From Oscillospiraceae bacterium (GTDB taxonomy: Bacteria; Bacillota; Clostridia; Oscillospirales; Ruminococcaceae), in contig SVMV01000002.1 in assembly GCA_015067245.1 (NCBI GenBank), positions 1-50,350 of the forward strand: DNA of 50,350 bases. The letters run 5' to 3'. The first letter of the stretch is position 1, and the number at the start of each line of letters is the position of its first letter. This document shows positions 32,734 to 42,353 of this stretch, in pieces. Under the pieces are notes generated by a model. It was not told where the DNA came from. It ran no database searches and was given only the letters and a program-made list of their open reading frames with translations. Position numbers and translations under genes: made by a program.

Positions 32734-33636
32734 ATGGAACTTAATACAAAATCAATTTTTGTTGCTATGGTTGGCAAACCAAATGTTGGCAAATCTTCGC
32801 TTATGAACCTTATTCTTGGCGAAAAAATTGCCATAGTAACGCAAAAACCTCAGACAACACGCACAAGCATCACAGGCATTCTCACAAAAGGTGCAACACA
32901 GTTTGTATTTATGGATACACCTGGCATTCACACACCAAGAACAAAACTTGGCGAAAGAATGGTAAAGACAAGCCACAAAACAATTGCAGACGTTGACCTT
33001 GCTGTTATGATTTTTGAACCTTATGGTGATTTAAACGAGGCAGAACTCAGCCTTGTAGACAGCATAAAGAAAAACCGTATTCCAGCAATTGCAGTTATCA
33101 ATAAAAAAGATACACTAAAAAAAGAAGCTGACCTTGCTGCACAGGCTGCAAAGCTTAAAGAAATAGGTGTTTTTGACAGGGTTGTTGCAACAAGTGCAAA
33201 GGATAATGATGGAGTTGAAGAACTGCTGGCACTTATCGACAGCTATGCAATGGAAGGTCCGCACTATTTTGAGGAAGATGCAATTACAAATATGCCTGAA
33301 AAGGTTATTGTAAGCGAAATTGTGCGTGAAAAGCTTTTGCTTAATCTTTTTGAAGAAATTCCGCACGGTACAAACGTTGAAGTGGAAAAATTCAAAGAAC
33401 GCAAAAATAAGAATATGGTGGATATCAGTGTTGTTATCTACTGCGAACGCAAAAGCCACAAAGGTATGATTATAGGCAAGCAGGGCGCTATGCTTAAAAA
33501 AATCAGCAGCCAGGCAAGAATGGATATCGAACAATTCCTTGGTGCAAAGGTGTTTATGGAATGCTGGGTAAAGGTAAAAGAAGACTGGCGTGACAGCAAC
33601 TATATCCTTAACGACTTTGGCTTTAAAGACGAATAA
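32734..33636 (+). CDS. era: GTPase Era
   Basis: 300 residues. G1 GKPNVGKSSL (about 15-24), G2 region TTRTSITGI, G3 DTPG near 62, G4 NKKD near 123 and SAKD. The C-terminal KH domain has the GMIIGKQGAMLKKI loop near 247-260. Essential GTPase that binds 16S rRNA and helps 30S maturation. Placed between dgkA and yqzL as in other Firmicutes. AAAGGAAAA ribosome site. Confidence 0.97.
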   Translation: MELNTKSIFVAMVGKPNVGKSSLMNLILGEKIAIVTQKPQTTRTSITGILTKGATQFVFMDTPGIHTPRTKLGERMVKTSHKTIADVDLAVMIFEPYGDLNEAELSLVDSIKKNRIPAIAVINKKDTLKKEADLAAQAAKLKEIGVFDRVVATSAKDNDGVEELLALIDSYAMEGPHYFEEDAITNMPEKVIVSEIVREKLLLNLFEEIPHGTNVEVEKFKERKNKNMVDISVVIYCERKSHKGMIIGKQGAMLKKISSQARMDIEQFLGAKVFMECWVKVKEDWRDSNYILNDFGFKDE

Positions 33637-33710
33637 TACCTTTTATTGCCACTGATAAGCAGCAAATCAACAGGTATAATAACCTTACAAAAAATTTGTG
33701 AGGTGATTTT

Positions 33711-33890
33711 ATGCGTATAGATTATTGGAACAGATTTTTGCGAACAGGCAGTGTGGAGGATTATCTGCATTACCGCCAATGCTTGTCACAGGCAGGTCAG
33801 GAGATTATCAAAGAGGTAGCAGATGGCAAACCAACTACGAAAAGTGAACGGAGTAGTGTTGCGCGAGCTTCAAATGAAGGAGAGCGATAA
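33711..33890 (+). CDS. yqzL: YqzL-like small protein between era and recO
   Basis: 59 residues from ATG 33711, with GAGGTGAT 5 bases before. The N-terminus YWNRFLRTGSVEDYLHYRQ resembles the YqzL family (Bacillus YqzL starts with FxWNLFxxTGxVDxYLL), and it occupies the same slot between era and recO. It is missed by length filters. Function unknown. Its last 68 bases overlap recO in another frame, so the basic tail (TTKSERSS...) is probably less conserved. Confidence 0.7.
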   Translation: MRIDYWNRFLRTGSVEDYLHYRQCLSQAGQEIIKEVADGKPTTKSERSSVARASNEGER

Positions 33891-34626
33891 GGTTATAACC
33901 GTTCTCACAAAAGAATTAGGTGTAATTTCAATATATGCTAAAGGAGCTATGAGACTTAAAAATAAGTTTCATAGCTCTACTGGCTTGTTTACATACAGCG
34001 AATTTGTCATTTTTGAGGGCAGAGGAGATAAAATGTATCAGCTTAACGAAGCTGTGGTAAAAAAGGTTTTTTACAATCTGTCCGACTCGGTGGAAAATAT
34101 TGCCCTTGCAATGTATATGTCCGAACTTGTGTGCGAAGCTGTTGTACCTGACGAAGCTTCAAACGATATTTTAAGGCTGTTCCTAAACTGCCTGCACATG
34201 CTGTGCGAAGGCAAATGGTCGCTGCTTATGACCAAAGCAGCATTTGAAATGCGCCTTATGAGTGATATTGGTTTTAGGCCAAGCCTTGTGGGATGTAAGC
34301 GCTGCAATGAATATGAAAACGAGATGTTCTGGTTTGATGTTTTGGGCGGCTTTCTGATATGCCCAAAATGTAAACAGACTTATGACGATAACTGTTTTGC
34401 CTGCGACCCTCCGGTGATACTGGCTTTGAGATATCTTGCTTTGGCGGATTTAGAGCAGATGTTTACATTTAAACTTAAAGGTTTAAGCCTTGTCCGTTTA
34501 AGTCAGGTATGTGAAAGATATGTGCTTAACCACACAAAAGAAAACTATAAGACCTTGGATTTTTTAAAACCAATGACAGAAAATATAATACAGCAGGAAA
34601 TTGCTAAATACGATAAAGGTAATTAA
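33823..34626 (+). CDS. recO: DNA repair protein RecO
   Basis: 267 residues. The N-terminal OB domain contains KVNGVVLRELQMKESDKVITVLTKELG and SIYAKGAMR. A zinc finger CKRC...CPKC sits near 162-190. Works with RecR (and RecF) to load RecA on SSB-coated single strands. The start at 33823 (AGAGGT site) lies 68 bases inside the yqzL-like gene. The homologous block begins at residue 7, so a much later start is not possible. Confidence 0.94.
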   Translation: MANQLRKVNGVVLRELQMKESDKVITVLTKELGVISIYAKGAMRLKNKFHSSTGLFTYSEFVIFEGRGDKMYQLNEAVVKKVFYNLSDSVENIALAMYMSELVCEAVVPDEASNDILRLFLNCLHMLCEGKWSLLMTKAAFEMRLMSDIGFRPSLVGCKRCNEYENEMFWFDVLGGFLICPKCKQTYDDNCFACDPPVILALRYLALADLEQMFTFKLKGLSLVRLSQVCERYVLNHTKENYKTLDFLKPMTENIIQQEIAKYDKGN

Positions 34627-34628
34627 AA

Positions 34629-37022
34629 GTGAAAGAAAAAAGCTTAAATTCAATAGAATACAACGTTATAACACAGCAGTTGGCGCAGTTTTGTGTATTT
34701 GACGAAAACAAAGAAGCGGCTGTAAAGCTTATTCCATTTACAGACCATGAGGAAGTATACGGTAGCCTGCTTGCAACCGATACTGTTATGAGCTATATGC
34801 TCAAATACGGCAACCCAAGCCTTGACAGTGCAAACGGCTGTTACGGTGCGGTGCAGCATAGTGAAAAGGGTGCGATGCTTTCCTGTGCAGAGCTTTTAAC
34901 AGTTGCAAGAATGTACCGCAACTTTGATCGTGTTAAAAAATGGTATCTGCAGTACGAGCGCAGCAGCGATATTATCGACTGGACGGTTATGTCTTTAACC
35001 GAAAATCCACAGCTGGAAAAAACTATCTTTGACAGTATTTTGTCGGATAATCAGGTTGCAGACAACGCATCTGACGCACTTTATGATATAAGAAGAAAAA
35101 TCAAAAGAGCAGAAAGTGCAGTAAGAGAAAGGCTGGACAGTATTATACGCAGTTCCACCTATCAGAAATATCTTCAGGAAGCGGTTGTTACAATCCGTAA
35201 CAACAAATTTGTTGTGCCTGTAAAGGCAGAGTATAAAGGCGAGGTGCCTGGTACGGTTCACGACGTTTCTTCTTCTGGTTCAACATATTTTATTGAACCT
35301 ATTGCAGTTGCTGATTTAAACAATAAAATTATGCAGCTGTTTAATGAAGAGCAGGACGAAATTAATAAAATTCTTACAAAGCTTTCGGGCATGGTGGCAC
35401 AGGGCAGCGGTCTTTTCTTTGACAGTTACGCCAAAATGCTGGAAATCGACATGATTGTTGCCAAGGCAAAACTGGCAATTGGCATGAACGCAATTATGCC
35501 AAAAGTTAATCCAACTTTGCAGTTCAGCCTTAAAAAAGCACGCCACCCGCTTATCGACAAAGCAAAGGTTGTGCCTACAGATATAGAACTGGGCTTTGAG
35601 TATGATTCCATGATTATCACTGGTCCTAACACAGGCGGTAAAACTGTATCTCTCAAAACAGCAGGTCTGCTTTGTGCAATGGCCTGCACAGGTATGCTTA
35701 TCCCTGCACACGAAAGCAGTTCGGTTTGTGTGTTTGAAAATATTCTTGTGGATATCGGTGACGAACAGAGCATAGAGCAAAGCTTGTCCACATTCTCTGG
35801 CCATATAAAAAATATAGGCCAGATATTGAAATTGGCCAACGAAAAAAGTCTTGTGCTTATGGACGAACTTGGTGCAGGGACAGACCCTGCCGAAGGTGCA
35901 GCACTTGCACTCAGTATTATCGAAAAACTTCGCAGCAAGGGCAGCAAGGTTATGGCAACAACCCACTACGGTGAACTTAAGGTTTATGCCCTTGAAACCC
36001 AAGGAGTACAGAATGCCAGCTGTGAATTTGACACAAATACGCTTATGCCAACCTATAAAATTATTATGGGTGTACCTGGCAAATCCAATGCATTTTATAT
36101 TTCCAAACGTCTTGGTATAGGTGAAGATATTATCGAAAACGCAAAACGTCATCTTTCTGAAGATGAAAAACGCCTTGACAGTGTGCTTGCACAGCTTGAA
36201 GATTTGAAAAAACAGCTTAAAGCCGGTCAGGACGAAATTGAAATGCTTAAAGACTATGCGGGCACAAAGATGCGTCAGGCAGAAGAAAAGAGCGCACAGA
36301 TTTTAAAACAGGCGCAGCAACAGGCGGATGCAATAACAGCAAAAGCTAAAAATGAAGCACAGAAAGTTCAGGACGAAGCATACCGTTTAAGCGATGAACT
36401 TAAAGTATTGCAGAAGCAGGAGAATATATCTGCACAGCAGCGCCTGCAGAAAGCAAGAGAAATTGCTCGTAAAGATACAGCAAAGCTTATTTCTGCTGTG
36501 GATAAACCTGAAGAAGAAACAATTGCGCTGCCAAAAGTTGAAACAGTTAAAAAAGGCGATAAGGTTGTTATCGGCTCTCTCAACAAGCAGGCAGTTGTTC
36601 AGGGACCTGCAAACAAAGACGGTATGGTTGATGTTGTTGCGGGTATAATCAAAACTAAGGTTCATATTTCTGACCTGTATCAGGATATTGCGCCTGCTAA
36701 AAAGCCTAAAAACCAGGGTGGTGTGCGCAATGTGCGCCAGGGCACAAAAAACAACACTGCAAGCGCGGCTTCACGCAGTGCAAGTATGGAAATCAATGTT
36801 ATCGGTCTTACAGTTGACGAAGCAATTCTTGAAGTTGACCGTTTTCTTGACAACTGTTTTATGAACCGTCAGCATACAGTATATATCATTCACGGCAAAG
36901 GCACAGGTGCGTTGCGCAATGGCATACATTCTTTCCTTAAAAAACACAAACATGTAAGTTACTATCGTCTTGGTGTTTACGGCGAAGGTGAAGCTGGCGT
37001 AACAGTGGTAGAACTTAAATAA
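34629..37022 (+). CDS. mutS2: Endonuclease MutS2
   Basis: 797 residues from GTG 34629, 2 bases after recO. Parts in order: N-terminal MutS-core helices, ATPase with Walker A GPNTGGKTVSLKTAG (near 335-349) and MDELGAGTDPAEGAAL (near 417-432), a long coiled coil (about 510-630, rich in Lys/Glu/Gln), a KOW-like part, and a C-terminal Smr nuclease domain with HGKGTGALR near 757-765. MutS2 acts on recombination intermediates and, in Bacillus, on collided ribosomes. No mismatch-binding domain I is present, as expected. Confidence 0.96.
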   Translation: MKEKSLNSIEYNVITQQLAQFCVFDENKEAAVKLIPFTDHEEVYGSLLATDTVMSYMLKYGNPSLDSANGCYGAVQHSEKGAMLSCAELLTVARMYRNFDRVKKWYLQYERSSDIIDWTVMSLTENPQLEKTIFDSILSDNQVADNASDALYDIRRKIKRAESAVRERLDSIIRSSTYQKYLQEAVVTIRNNKFVVPVKAEYKGEVPGTVHDVSSSGSTYFIEPIAVADLNNKIMQLFNEEQDEINKILTKLSGMVAQGSGLFFDSYAKMLEIDMIVAKAKLAIGMNAIMPKVNPTLQFSLKKARHPLIDKAKVVPTDIELGFEYDSMIITGPNTGGKTVSLKTAGLLCAMACTGMLIPAHESSSVCVFENILVDIGDEQSIEQSLSTFSGHIKNIGQILKLANEKSLVLMDELGAGTDPAEGAALALSIIEKLRSKGSKVMATTHYGELKVYALETQGVQNASCEFDTNTLMPTYKIIMGVPGKSNAFYISKRLGIGEDIIENAKRHLSEDEKRLDSVLAQLEDLKKQLKAGQDEIEMLKDYAGTKMRQAEEKSAQILKQAQQQADAITAKAKNEAQKVQDEAYRLSDELKVLQKQENISAQQRLQKAREIARKDTAKLISAVDKPEEETIALPKVETVKKGDKVVIGSLNKQAVVQGPANKDGMVDVVAGIIKTKVHISDLYQDIAPAKKPKNQGGVRNVRQGTKNNTASAASRSASMEINVIGLTVDEAILEVDRFLDNCFMNRQHTVYIIHGKGTGALRNGIHSFLKKHKHVSYYRLGVYGEGEAGVTVVELK

Positions 37023-37043
37023 CAGAAATTCGGAGGCAAAAAT

Positions 37044-38405
37044 TTGAAACAGGATTTTCTCACAGGCAGTCCGGGCAGGACAGTGCTGATTTTTGCAATA
37101 CCAATGCTTATAGGCAATATATTTCAGCAGTTGTACAGTACAGTAGATACCATTATAGTTGGTAATTTTGTAGGTAAAAATGCTGTTGCTGCAGTTGGTG
37201 GTTCATTCAGCATTCAGTTCCTTGTTTTATCACTGGCAGTGGGTTTTACAACAGGCATGAGTGTTGTTATATCACAGCTGTATGGGGCAAAGGAATACAA
37301 CAGGCTAAAAAAAGCTTTTTCCACAAGTGCAATCTTCTCAGTTGGCCTTTCTGTAGTATTAGGTGTTTTAGGTATTCTGGTTATAAATCCGCTGCTTACA
37401 TATATGCTGCAGACACCTGCAGAAATATATAAGGATTCCTACACATATTTATTTATCACCTTTGTAGGTTATCCGTTTACGGTTATATACAATATGTATG
37501 CAGCAGTATTGCGTGCAGTTGGCGACAGTAAAACCCCATTGTATTTTCTTATACTTTCAGCTGTTACAAATATTGTTCTTGACCTTTTATTTGTTGTCCA
37601 GTTTGATATGGGCGTTGCTGGTGTTGCAATTGCAACAATGATTGCACAGGCTTTAAGCTGCGTATGCTGTCATATATATGTTGGCAAAAAATATGAGATT
37701 TTCAAACTTACCAGAGATACAGTTATTTTTGATGTGGATTTGCTTAAAGGTATTATAAAATATGGTGTACCGTCAGCAATCCAGCAGTCCGTATTGTCTC
37801 TTAACTTTATGGTGGTACAGCGTTTTGTAAATTTCTTTGGCGCAGATATGACTGCCGCATTCAGTGTTGTAAATAAGATTGAAAATTTTGTTACAATGCC
37901 GCAGATGAATCTTGCAATGGCGCTTTCCATGTTTGCAGGGCAAAATATCGGCGCAGGTGAAGAAAATAGAGCAAAGCAGGGTGTTACGGATGTGCTTAAA
38001 ATGCAGGCAGCATTTTGGCTGGTTATCCTTTTTGTTCTGCCAATGGTTGCAGGTACTCTTATCAGGCTGTTTGGTATGGGCGATGATGCCCATGTTATGG
38101 CAATAGGGGTGGAAGCAATCAGGCTCTGCTCCAAACTTTATATTCTGTTTGGTGTTATGCAGACTTTATCCAACTTCCTGCGTGGTGTTGGAGATGCAAA
38201 ATTCTCTATGCTTACCACTATATGCATGATTTTTATCCGCCTGCCAATTACTTATATACTTGTGCATATAGTTCAGTATGGCGAAATGTCTATCTGGCTT
38301 GGCATGGGTATGGGTTGGCTTACAGTTATGACTATGAATATGGTCAGATACATTAAAGGCGGTTGGCGCGGTAAAGCATTTGTGCAGGCAAAAAAAGATA
38401 ATTAG
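37044..38405 (+). CDS. MATE-family multidrug/metabolite exporter
   Basis: 453 residues, twelve helices. Typical start MKQDFLTGSPGRTVLIFAIPMLIGNIFQQLYSTVD; the first repeat has VDTIIVGNFVGKNAVAAVGG. Members expel cationic compounds by Na+ or H+ exchange. TTG start with GGAGG 8 bases before, 21 bases after mutS2, so it may be read from the same transcript. Substrate unknown. Confidence 0.93.
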   Translation: MKQDFLTGSPGRTVLIFAIPMLIGNIFQQLYSTVDTIIVGNFVGKNAVAAVGGSFSIQFLVLSLAVGFTTGMSVVISQLYGAKEYNRLKKAFSTSAIFSVGLSVVLGVLGILVINPLLTYMLQTPAEIYKDSYTYLFITFVGYPFTVIYNMYAAVLRAVGDSKTPLYFLILSAVTNIVLDLLFVVQFDMGVAGVAIATMIAQALSCVCCHIYVGKKYEIFKLTRDTVIFDVDLLKGIIKYGVPSAIQQSVLSLNFMVVQRFVNFFGADMTAAFSVVNKIENFVTMPQMNLAMALSMFAGQNIGAGEENRAKQGVTDVLKMQAAFWLVILFVLPMVAGTLIRLFGMGDDAHVMAIGVEAIRLCSKLYILFGVMQTLSNFLRGVGDAKFSMLTTICMIFIRLPITYILVHIVQYGEMSIWLGMGMGWLTVMTMNMVRYIKGGWRGKAFVQAKKDN

Positions 38406-38416
38406 GAGATGCAGAT

Positions 38417-39745
38417 ATGAACATTGAATATCAGCAGCTAAAAGAATATTTAAAAAAAGCTGAATTGGGCAGTTTTCTTATAGTTCCGTTAAAATACAGC
38501 AATGATAATTTTTCTGCTGACTGGCTTGAAAACAATTCAGAACGTATACCTTTTACAACAACAGATATCAACGAATCTGTAAAGCAGACTATAAATGCAG
38601 AAAATACTGCAAATGTAGTTATACATTACAAATTAAACAAAAATATTCTTTATAAAAACATATTTGGAAAGCACAAGACGGCAGATGAAAAACTGGTATT
38701 ATGGGTATCTGAAAATGATAAAAACGAAAAATCTGATAGCGAGCCGATAGAAATAACAGACCTTGATATTTATATTTTTCACACACAGGTTGCGTTTTTA
38801 AGTGTTGGTATAAGGTATAATAAAATGAATGTGCTCAACACAATATGCAATCTGGGATACGCAAAAAGGATATCATCATATTACTGTGAAAAGGAAGATG
38901 GTGAAATTTGCAGATTTGACCTTGAAAAAGAAATAAAGGATATCTGCTCTTTTGCGGGGCTGCAAATTTTTCTTGAAAGCGATTGTTCTATATTTTTAGA
39001 TTCGTATATTTTTACGGTTGCTATGATTGAAAAACGTTTTAAAAATCTTGAAACAATTCGGCAGGCAACCTTTAACCTGCATCTTATGCAGGAGTTGGAG
39101 AATCCTGTAGAAGACGAATCGGAAGAAGATATAAATTATGTGTATGCAGTAAAGGCCCAAAGCCTTGGTTCATACAGATGGGGATGTTGTGTTACAAGCC
39201 AGACAATGTCGTACATAGTGGCAGACAGCGATATGAATATTACAGCAGAAATGGCTGAGCAGCTGGAAAGCAATGTAACGGTAATTCTGCTTGCACTTTA
39301 TCAGAAGTACACCTGCTTAAGATTTCGCGAATTGCTTGCAATAACCGATAAAAGAAAAATAGACCGCCTTAAAATGCTTAAAAGACAGATGCTGGAATTT
39401 AAAGCTTATGGCACAATAACTCCTGCAAATCTTTCGCGTTGGCATAATGTAAAACAGATATATAAGCATATTCTTGAAACCAACGAGATTAATCAGGCTG
39501 TGGAAAATATAGGCATTACACTGGATATTCTGGCAGAGCACCAGAAAGAGCTGGAAAATGACAGAAGCAGCAAAATAATGGGACTGATAACACTGTTTGG
39601 TGTTGTATCCATTCCTGCGTCGGTGTTAAGTATAATAGATTATCTGGCAGGGGGCAGCCTTGTAAGTGTTTATGCCGCAATAATAACCATTTTATCAATG
39701 GGTATAATTATTGTTCTTATGCTTTTGCAAAATAAAAAAGAATAA
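38417..39745 (+). CDS. Uncharacterised protein with CorA-like C-terminal layout
   Basis: 442 residues. A mixed soluble region fills residues 1-385. A long charged helix (EINQAVENIGITLDILAEHQKELENDRSS split over 350-385) runs into two C-terminal membrane helices (about 388-408 and 415-437) with a short loop. CorA Mg2+ channels have this order, but the GMN signature is missing and the loop reads DYLAGG instead. I recognise no named family. Starts 11 bases after the MATE gene with GGAGATG, so both are likely one unit. Metal transport is a guess from topology. Confidence 0.5.
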   Translation: MNIEYQQLKEYLKKAELGSFLIVPLKYSNDNFSADWLENNSERIPFTTTDINESVKQTINAENTANVVIHYKLNKNILYKNIFGKHKTADEKLVLWVSENDKNEKSDSEPIEITDLDIYIFHTQVAFLSVGIRYNKMNVLNTICNLGYAKRISSYYCEKEDGEICRFDLEKEIKDICSFAGLQIFLESDCSIFLDSYIFTVAMIEKRFKNLETIRQATFNLHLMQELENPVEDESEEDINYVYAVKAQSLGSYRWGCCVTSQTMSYIVADSDMNITAEMAEQLESNVTVILLALYQKYTCLRFRELLAITDKRKIDRLKMLKRQMLEFKAYGTITPANLSRWHNVKQIYKHILETNEINQAVENIGITLDILAEHQKELENDRSSKIMGLITLFGVVSIPASVLSIIDYLAGGSLVSVYAAIITILSMGIIIVLMLLQNKKE

Positions 39746-39766
39746 TCAAAACTTAAATAACAAAAA

Positions 39767-39803
39767 CAGTGGGCTATCTAACAGGATAACCCACTGCTTT
39801 TTT
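39767..39803. terminator. Bidirectional terminator between convergent genes
   Basis: Stem CAGTGGG-TATC with GATA-CCCACTG (39767-39796, one internal mismatch), loop TAACAG, A-run on the left and T-run 39798-39803. Confidence 0.8.
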
Positions 39804-39811
39804 GTTAATCT

Positions 39812-41596
39812 TTAATTCTCGTCAAAAACTACATCTTCAAAATCCAGTTCTTCAAAGTTGCCCATTGCAGTAAATTCTGCAATTTCTTCTTCACTGTAGA
39901 TAAACGGTACCATAGTATACTGGCCGTCAACTATAAATACCTGGCATCTGTCGTTCATAGTAAGATAATAAGTGTCGCGGAAAATTCTTTCTTCAAATAC
40001 ATAAAGAAGATTATTATATTCGCCAGCTTCAAACAGGTTTTCTTCATTTTCTGCAATAGCATATCGCTCGTGATAGTTAAATCTTGCACAGAAGCAGCTG
40101 TTTATGTGTTTGTTATATGTGCCGCACATAGAAGCAAGGTCAATCATACCATTGCCAAAAAGTGGGGCGTGCACATCTCCAACTTCCATAACTCCGTCAA
40201 CCTTCTGTACAGCGTCTTCCCAGAAAGGATGCTGTGCCTCCATAGCTCTGTACTGACGGTTTTCAGTGGAAAAATTATAGAAATAATCGTGTTTTTCTTT
40301 AAGGACACCGCTCAAATCGTAAATCTGCAAAAGCATAAGAGGAACTATAACTGCGCAGGCGATTTTTGGATTTTTAACCGCTATATATATTCCGTAAAGA
40401 GCAAGTAAAAATACAAGATAGAACAGCATCCATCCAAAACGGCCTGTTGCACGGAACATACCAAATAAAAGCTGAAGCTTTTCGCTGTAAGGTATTGCTA
40501 AAAGCAATTGGCCATCCCAATAGACTGCGTTGCTGAAAGCAAAGACAGTAAGACAGGCAGTTGAAAAGATAATGCCAAAATGATTAATAAAAGATTTGGC
40601 AGCAGTTTTAAACTGGGTGATAATTACAGCAGAAAGGCTTAGTGCAGCCGCAGCTATAACACCAACCCCCAGATAGTTAAAGCCCTCATTCTGTCCGCCA
40701 AAATAAGCTCGGTCAGAAATAAGCTGTGACCAGTTGTTTGCACCTTCAAAATGTGGGCTGACAGGGTTTATATAACTGTTAAGGTTCATACTGAAATAAC
40801 CATAGCCAACAGCACCAAGTACCTCACCACTTGTAAAGGCACCAATGCAGTAACCAACGCCTAAAGTTATAACAATGCTAAAAATAATGTTAAACCAAGG
40901 CTTCCACCAATTTCTGCCGATAATAAAATCTTCCACTGCAAATGCAAACATAATTGCAAAGGTAAATGGCAAAAAATATGGATGAATGGTAATTGCCAAA
41001 GCATTTATAATGTAAAACGGAATGTAGCTCCACTTTGTTTTTCTGCGGTTTTTAAAATAGTAGTAAAGGGCAGAAAGAATAAGAAAATGCGCTGCAAGTG
41101 CACAGTGACGGAAAGAGCGTTCAATCAAAACAGGGGAAAGGCTGAACAGCAATGCGCCAATAGAACAGTAAACTTTACATTCGGCAAACAAAGATGTAAG
41201 CAAGGCCCCAAAAACACCCTGCAAAACAAAACAAAGCATAACAAATATGCCGAAATATTGAAAAGTCTGTGGTAAAATGCCGCTTATAGCTTTAAAAAAT
41301 ATGGCAAACAACGGTATAGAGTCGGTATAGGAAACACTGTTGCCGTACGGATATTCAATATGAGAACCAACACCCAAAGGAAAAGACCATGGGCTGTTGC
41401 GGAACAATTTCCAGCCTGCATAGTGCTGGGCAACATCCTTTTCCAGATAACCGCTCAACACAAAAGTATCATTTGTAGGATTAAGCGGTGCCAATCCGTA
41501 AATTGCAAGAAATACAATCAGACCAATCAAGCCGCCCAGAACAGCAGTTATAAGCTTGTCATTGTTTTTTATATTGTTAAGGTTAATATCGTCCAC
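39812..41596 (-). CDS. DUF6311 family membrane protein, likely GT-C fold
   Basis: 594 residues, about 12 helices, then a soluble C-terminus. The first outer loop has YLEKDVAQHYAGWKLFRNS (D54, H58) and GSHIEYPYGNSVSYTDSIPL (about 77-96), which I recall as the DUF6311 pattern and which fits GT-C enzymes with an acidic residue in loop 1. These use lipid-linked sugars to decorate envelope polymers. It stands alone between terminators. The acidic C-terminus (EELDFEDVVFDEN) is not catalytic. Confidence 0.7.
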   Translation of the reverse strand: MDDINLNNIKNNDKLITAVLGGLIGLIVFLAIYGLAPLNPTNDTFVLSGYLEKDVAQHYAGWKLFRNSPWSFPLGVGSHIEYPYGNSVSYTDSIPLFAIFFKAISGILPQTFQYFGIFVMLCFVLQGVFGALLTSLFAECKVYCSIGALLFSLSPVLIERSFRHCALAAHFLILSALYYYFKNRRKTKWSYIPFYIINALAITIHPYFLPFTFAIMFAFAVEDFIIGRNWWKPWFNIIFSIVITLGVGYCIGAFTSGEVLGAVGYGYFSMNLNSYINPVSPHFEGANNWSQLISDRAYFGGQNEGFNYLGVGVIAAAALSLSAVIITQFKTAAKSFINHFGIIFSTACLTVFAFSNAVYWDGQLLLAIPYSEKLQLLFGMFRATGRFGWMLFYLVFLLALYGIYIAVKNPKIACAVIVPLMLLQIYDLSGVLKEKHDYFYNFSTENRQYRAMEAQHPFWEDAVQKVDGVMEVGDVHAPLFGNGMIDLASMCGTYNKHINSCFCARFNYHERYAIAENEENLFEAGEYNNLLYVFEERIFRDTYYLTMNDRCQVFIVDGQYTMVPFIYSEEEIAEFTAMGNFEELDFEDVVFDEN

Positions 41597-41652
41597 AACC
41601 TTTCTTGTATATAATTATAAAAATTATATCATAAACAGTATATTAAAACAAG

Positions 41653-41700
41653 AAAAGTGTTGCTTTATCGGTTTTGTTTTGTTAAGGCAATAACACTTTT
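41653..41700. other. Hairpin in the divergent region before the GNAT gene
   Basis: AAAAGTGTT (41653-41661) and AACACTTTT (41692-41700) pair as a 9-bp stem, with inner TGC/GCA contacts. It has poly-A and poly-T edges like a terminator, yet no gene ends here. It may insulate the two divergent units or be a remnant. Confidence 0.35.
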
Positions 41701-41707
41701 ACTATTG

Positions 41708-41736
41708 TTGAATTTTGTACTGCATTTTGATATTAT
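41708..41736 (+). promoter_or_regulatory. Promoter of the GNAT gene
   Basis: TTGAAT (41708-41713), 17 bases, TATTAT (41731-41736) preceded by TGA, an extended -10. Confidence 0.7.
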
Positions 41737-41769
41737 ATTAAAAAAATAATCTGAAATTAAGGTGATAAA

Positions 41770-42297
41770 ATGAATGTAAAGTTAATTAAGCTGACAAAAG
41801 AATATTACAGTCAATTATCAGAAATGATTGACGAATGGAAATTGGATCAGGAAATTAATCATACAAATCATGCACCTTGGGCGATATTCAAAAACGATTA
41901 TCATGACTTTGAATATTATTTGGATAATCTGGAAATTAATGAACCCAAAGACGGCAAAGTACCCGATTCGGTGTTTTTCTTATTGGATGTTGAACGAAAT
42001 GTTTTGCTGGGAGCTGTAAACATCCGACATTACTTAAATGATTTTCTGTTGCAGTACGGAGGACATATCGGAGACGGAATCAGACCTTCTGAAAGAGGGA
42101 AAGGGTATGCCACTGAAATGATACGTTTGGCTTTGCAGGAATGCACAAAACTTGGGATAGACAGAGTTTTGATGGTCTGTGATAAATCTAACATTGCATC
42201 TGCCAGAACTATTATAAAAAACGGTGGGATACTGGAAAATGAATATGCTGACGAAAAGGGGCAAATTCAACAGAGATATTGGATTGAAATAGTTTAG
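41770..42297 (+). CDS. GNAT-family N-acetyltransferase
   Basis: 175 residues. Acetyl-CoA site motif A is IRPSERGKGYATEMIRLAL near 105-123, followed by VCDKSNIASARTIIKNGGIL (motif B) near 138-157. The head has NIRHYLNDFLLQYGGHIGDGI. This subtype includes acetyltransferases for small molecules or protein N-termini; the acceptor cannot be read. AAGGTGAT precedes the ATG. Confidence 0.9.
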   Translation: MNVKLIKLTKEYYSQLSEMIDEWKLDQEINHTNHAPWAIFKNDYHDFEYYLDNLEINEPKDGKVPDSVFFLLDVERNVLLGAVNIRHYLNDFLLQYGGHIGDGIRPSERGKGYATEMIRLALQECTKLGIDRVLMVCDKSNIASARTIIKNGGILENEYADEKGQIQQRYWIEIV

Positions 42298-42353
42298 CTG
42301 GTATTACAATCAATGTTTTACCGAGAATATCCATAAATTCGGGTGGTATTACA

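Noticed and set aside
35316-36152. 278-codon ORF opposite mutS2
   Set aside because: Shadow of mutS2, which has Walker and Smr motifs on the other strand.
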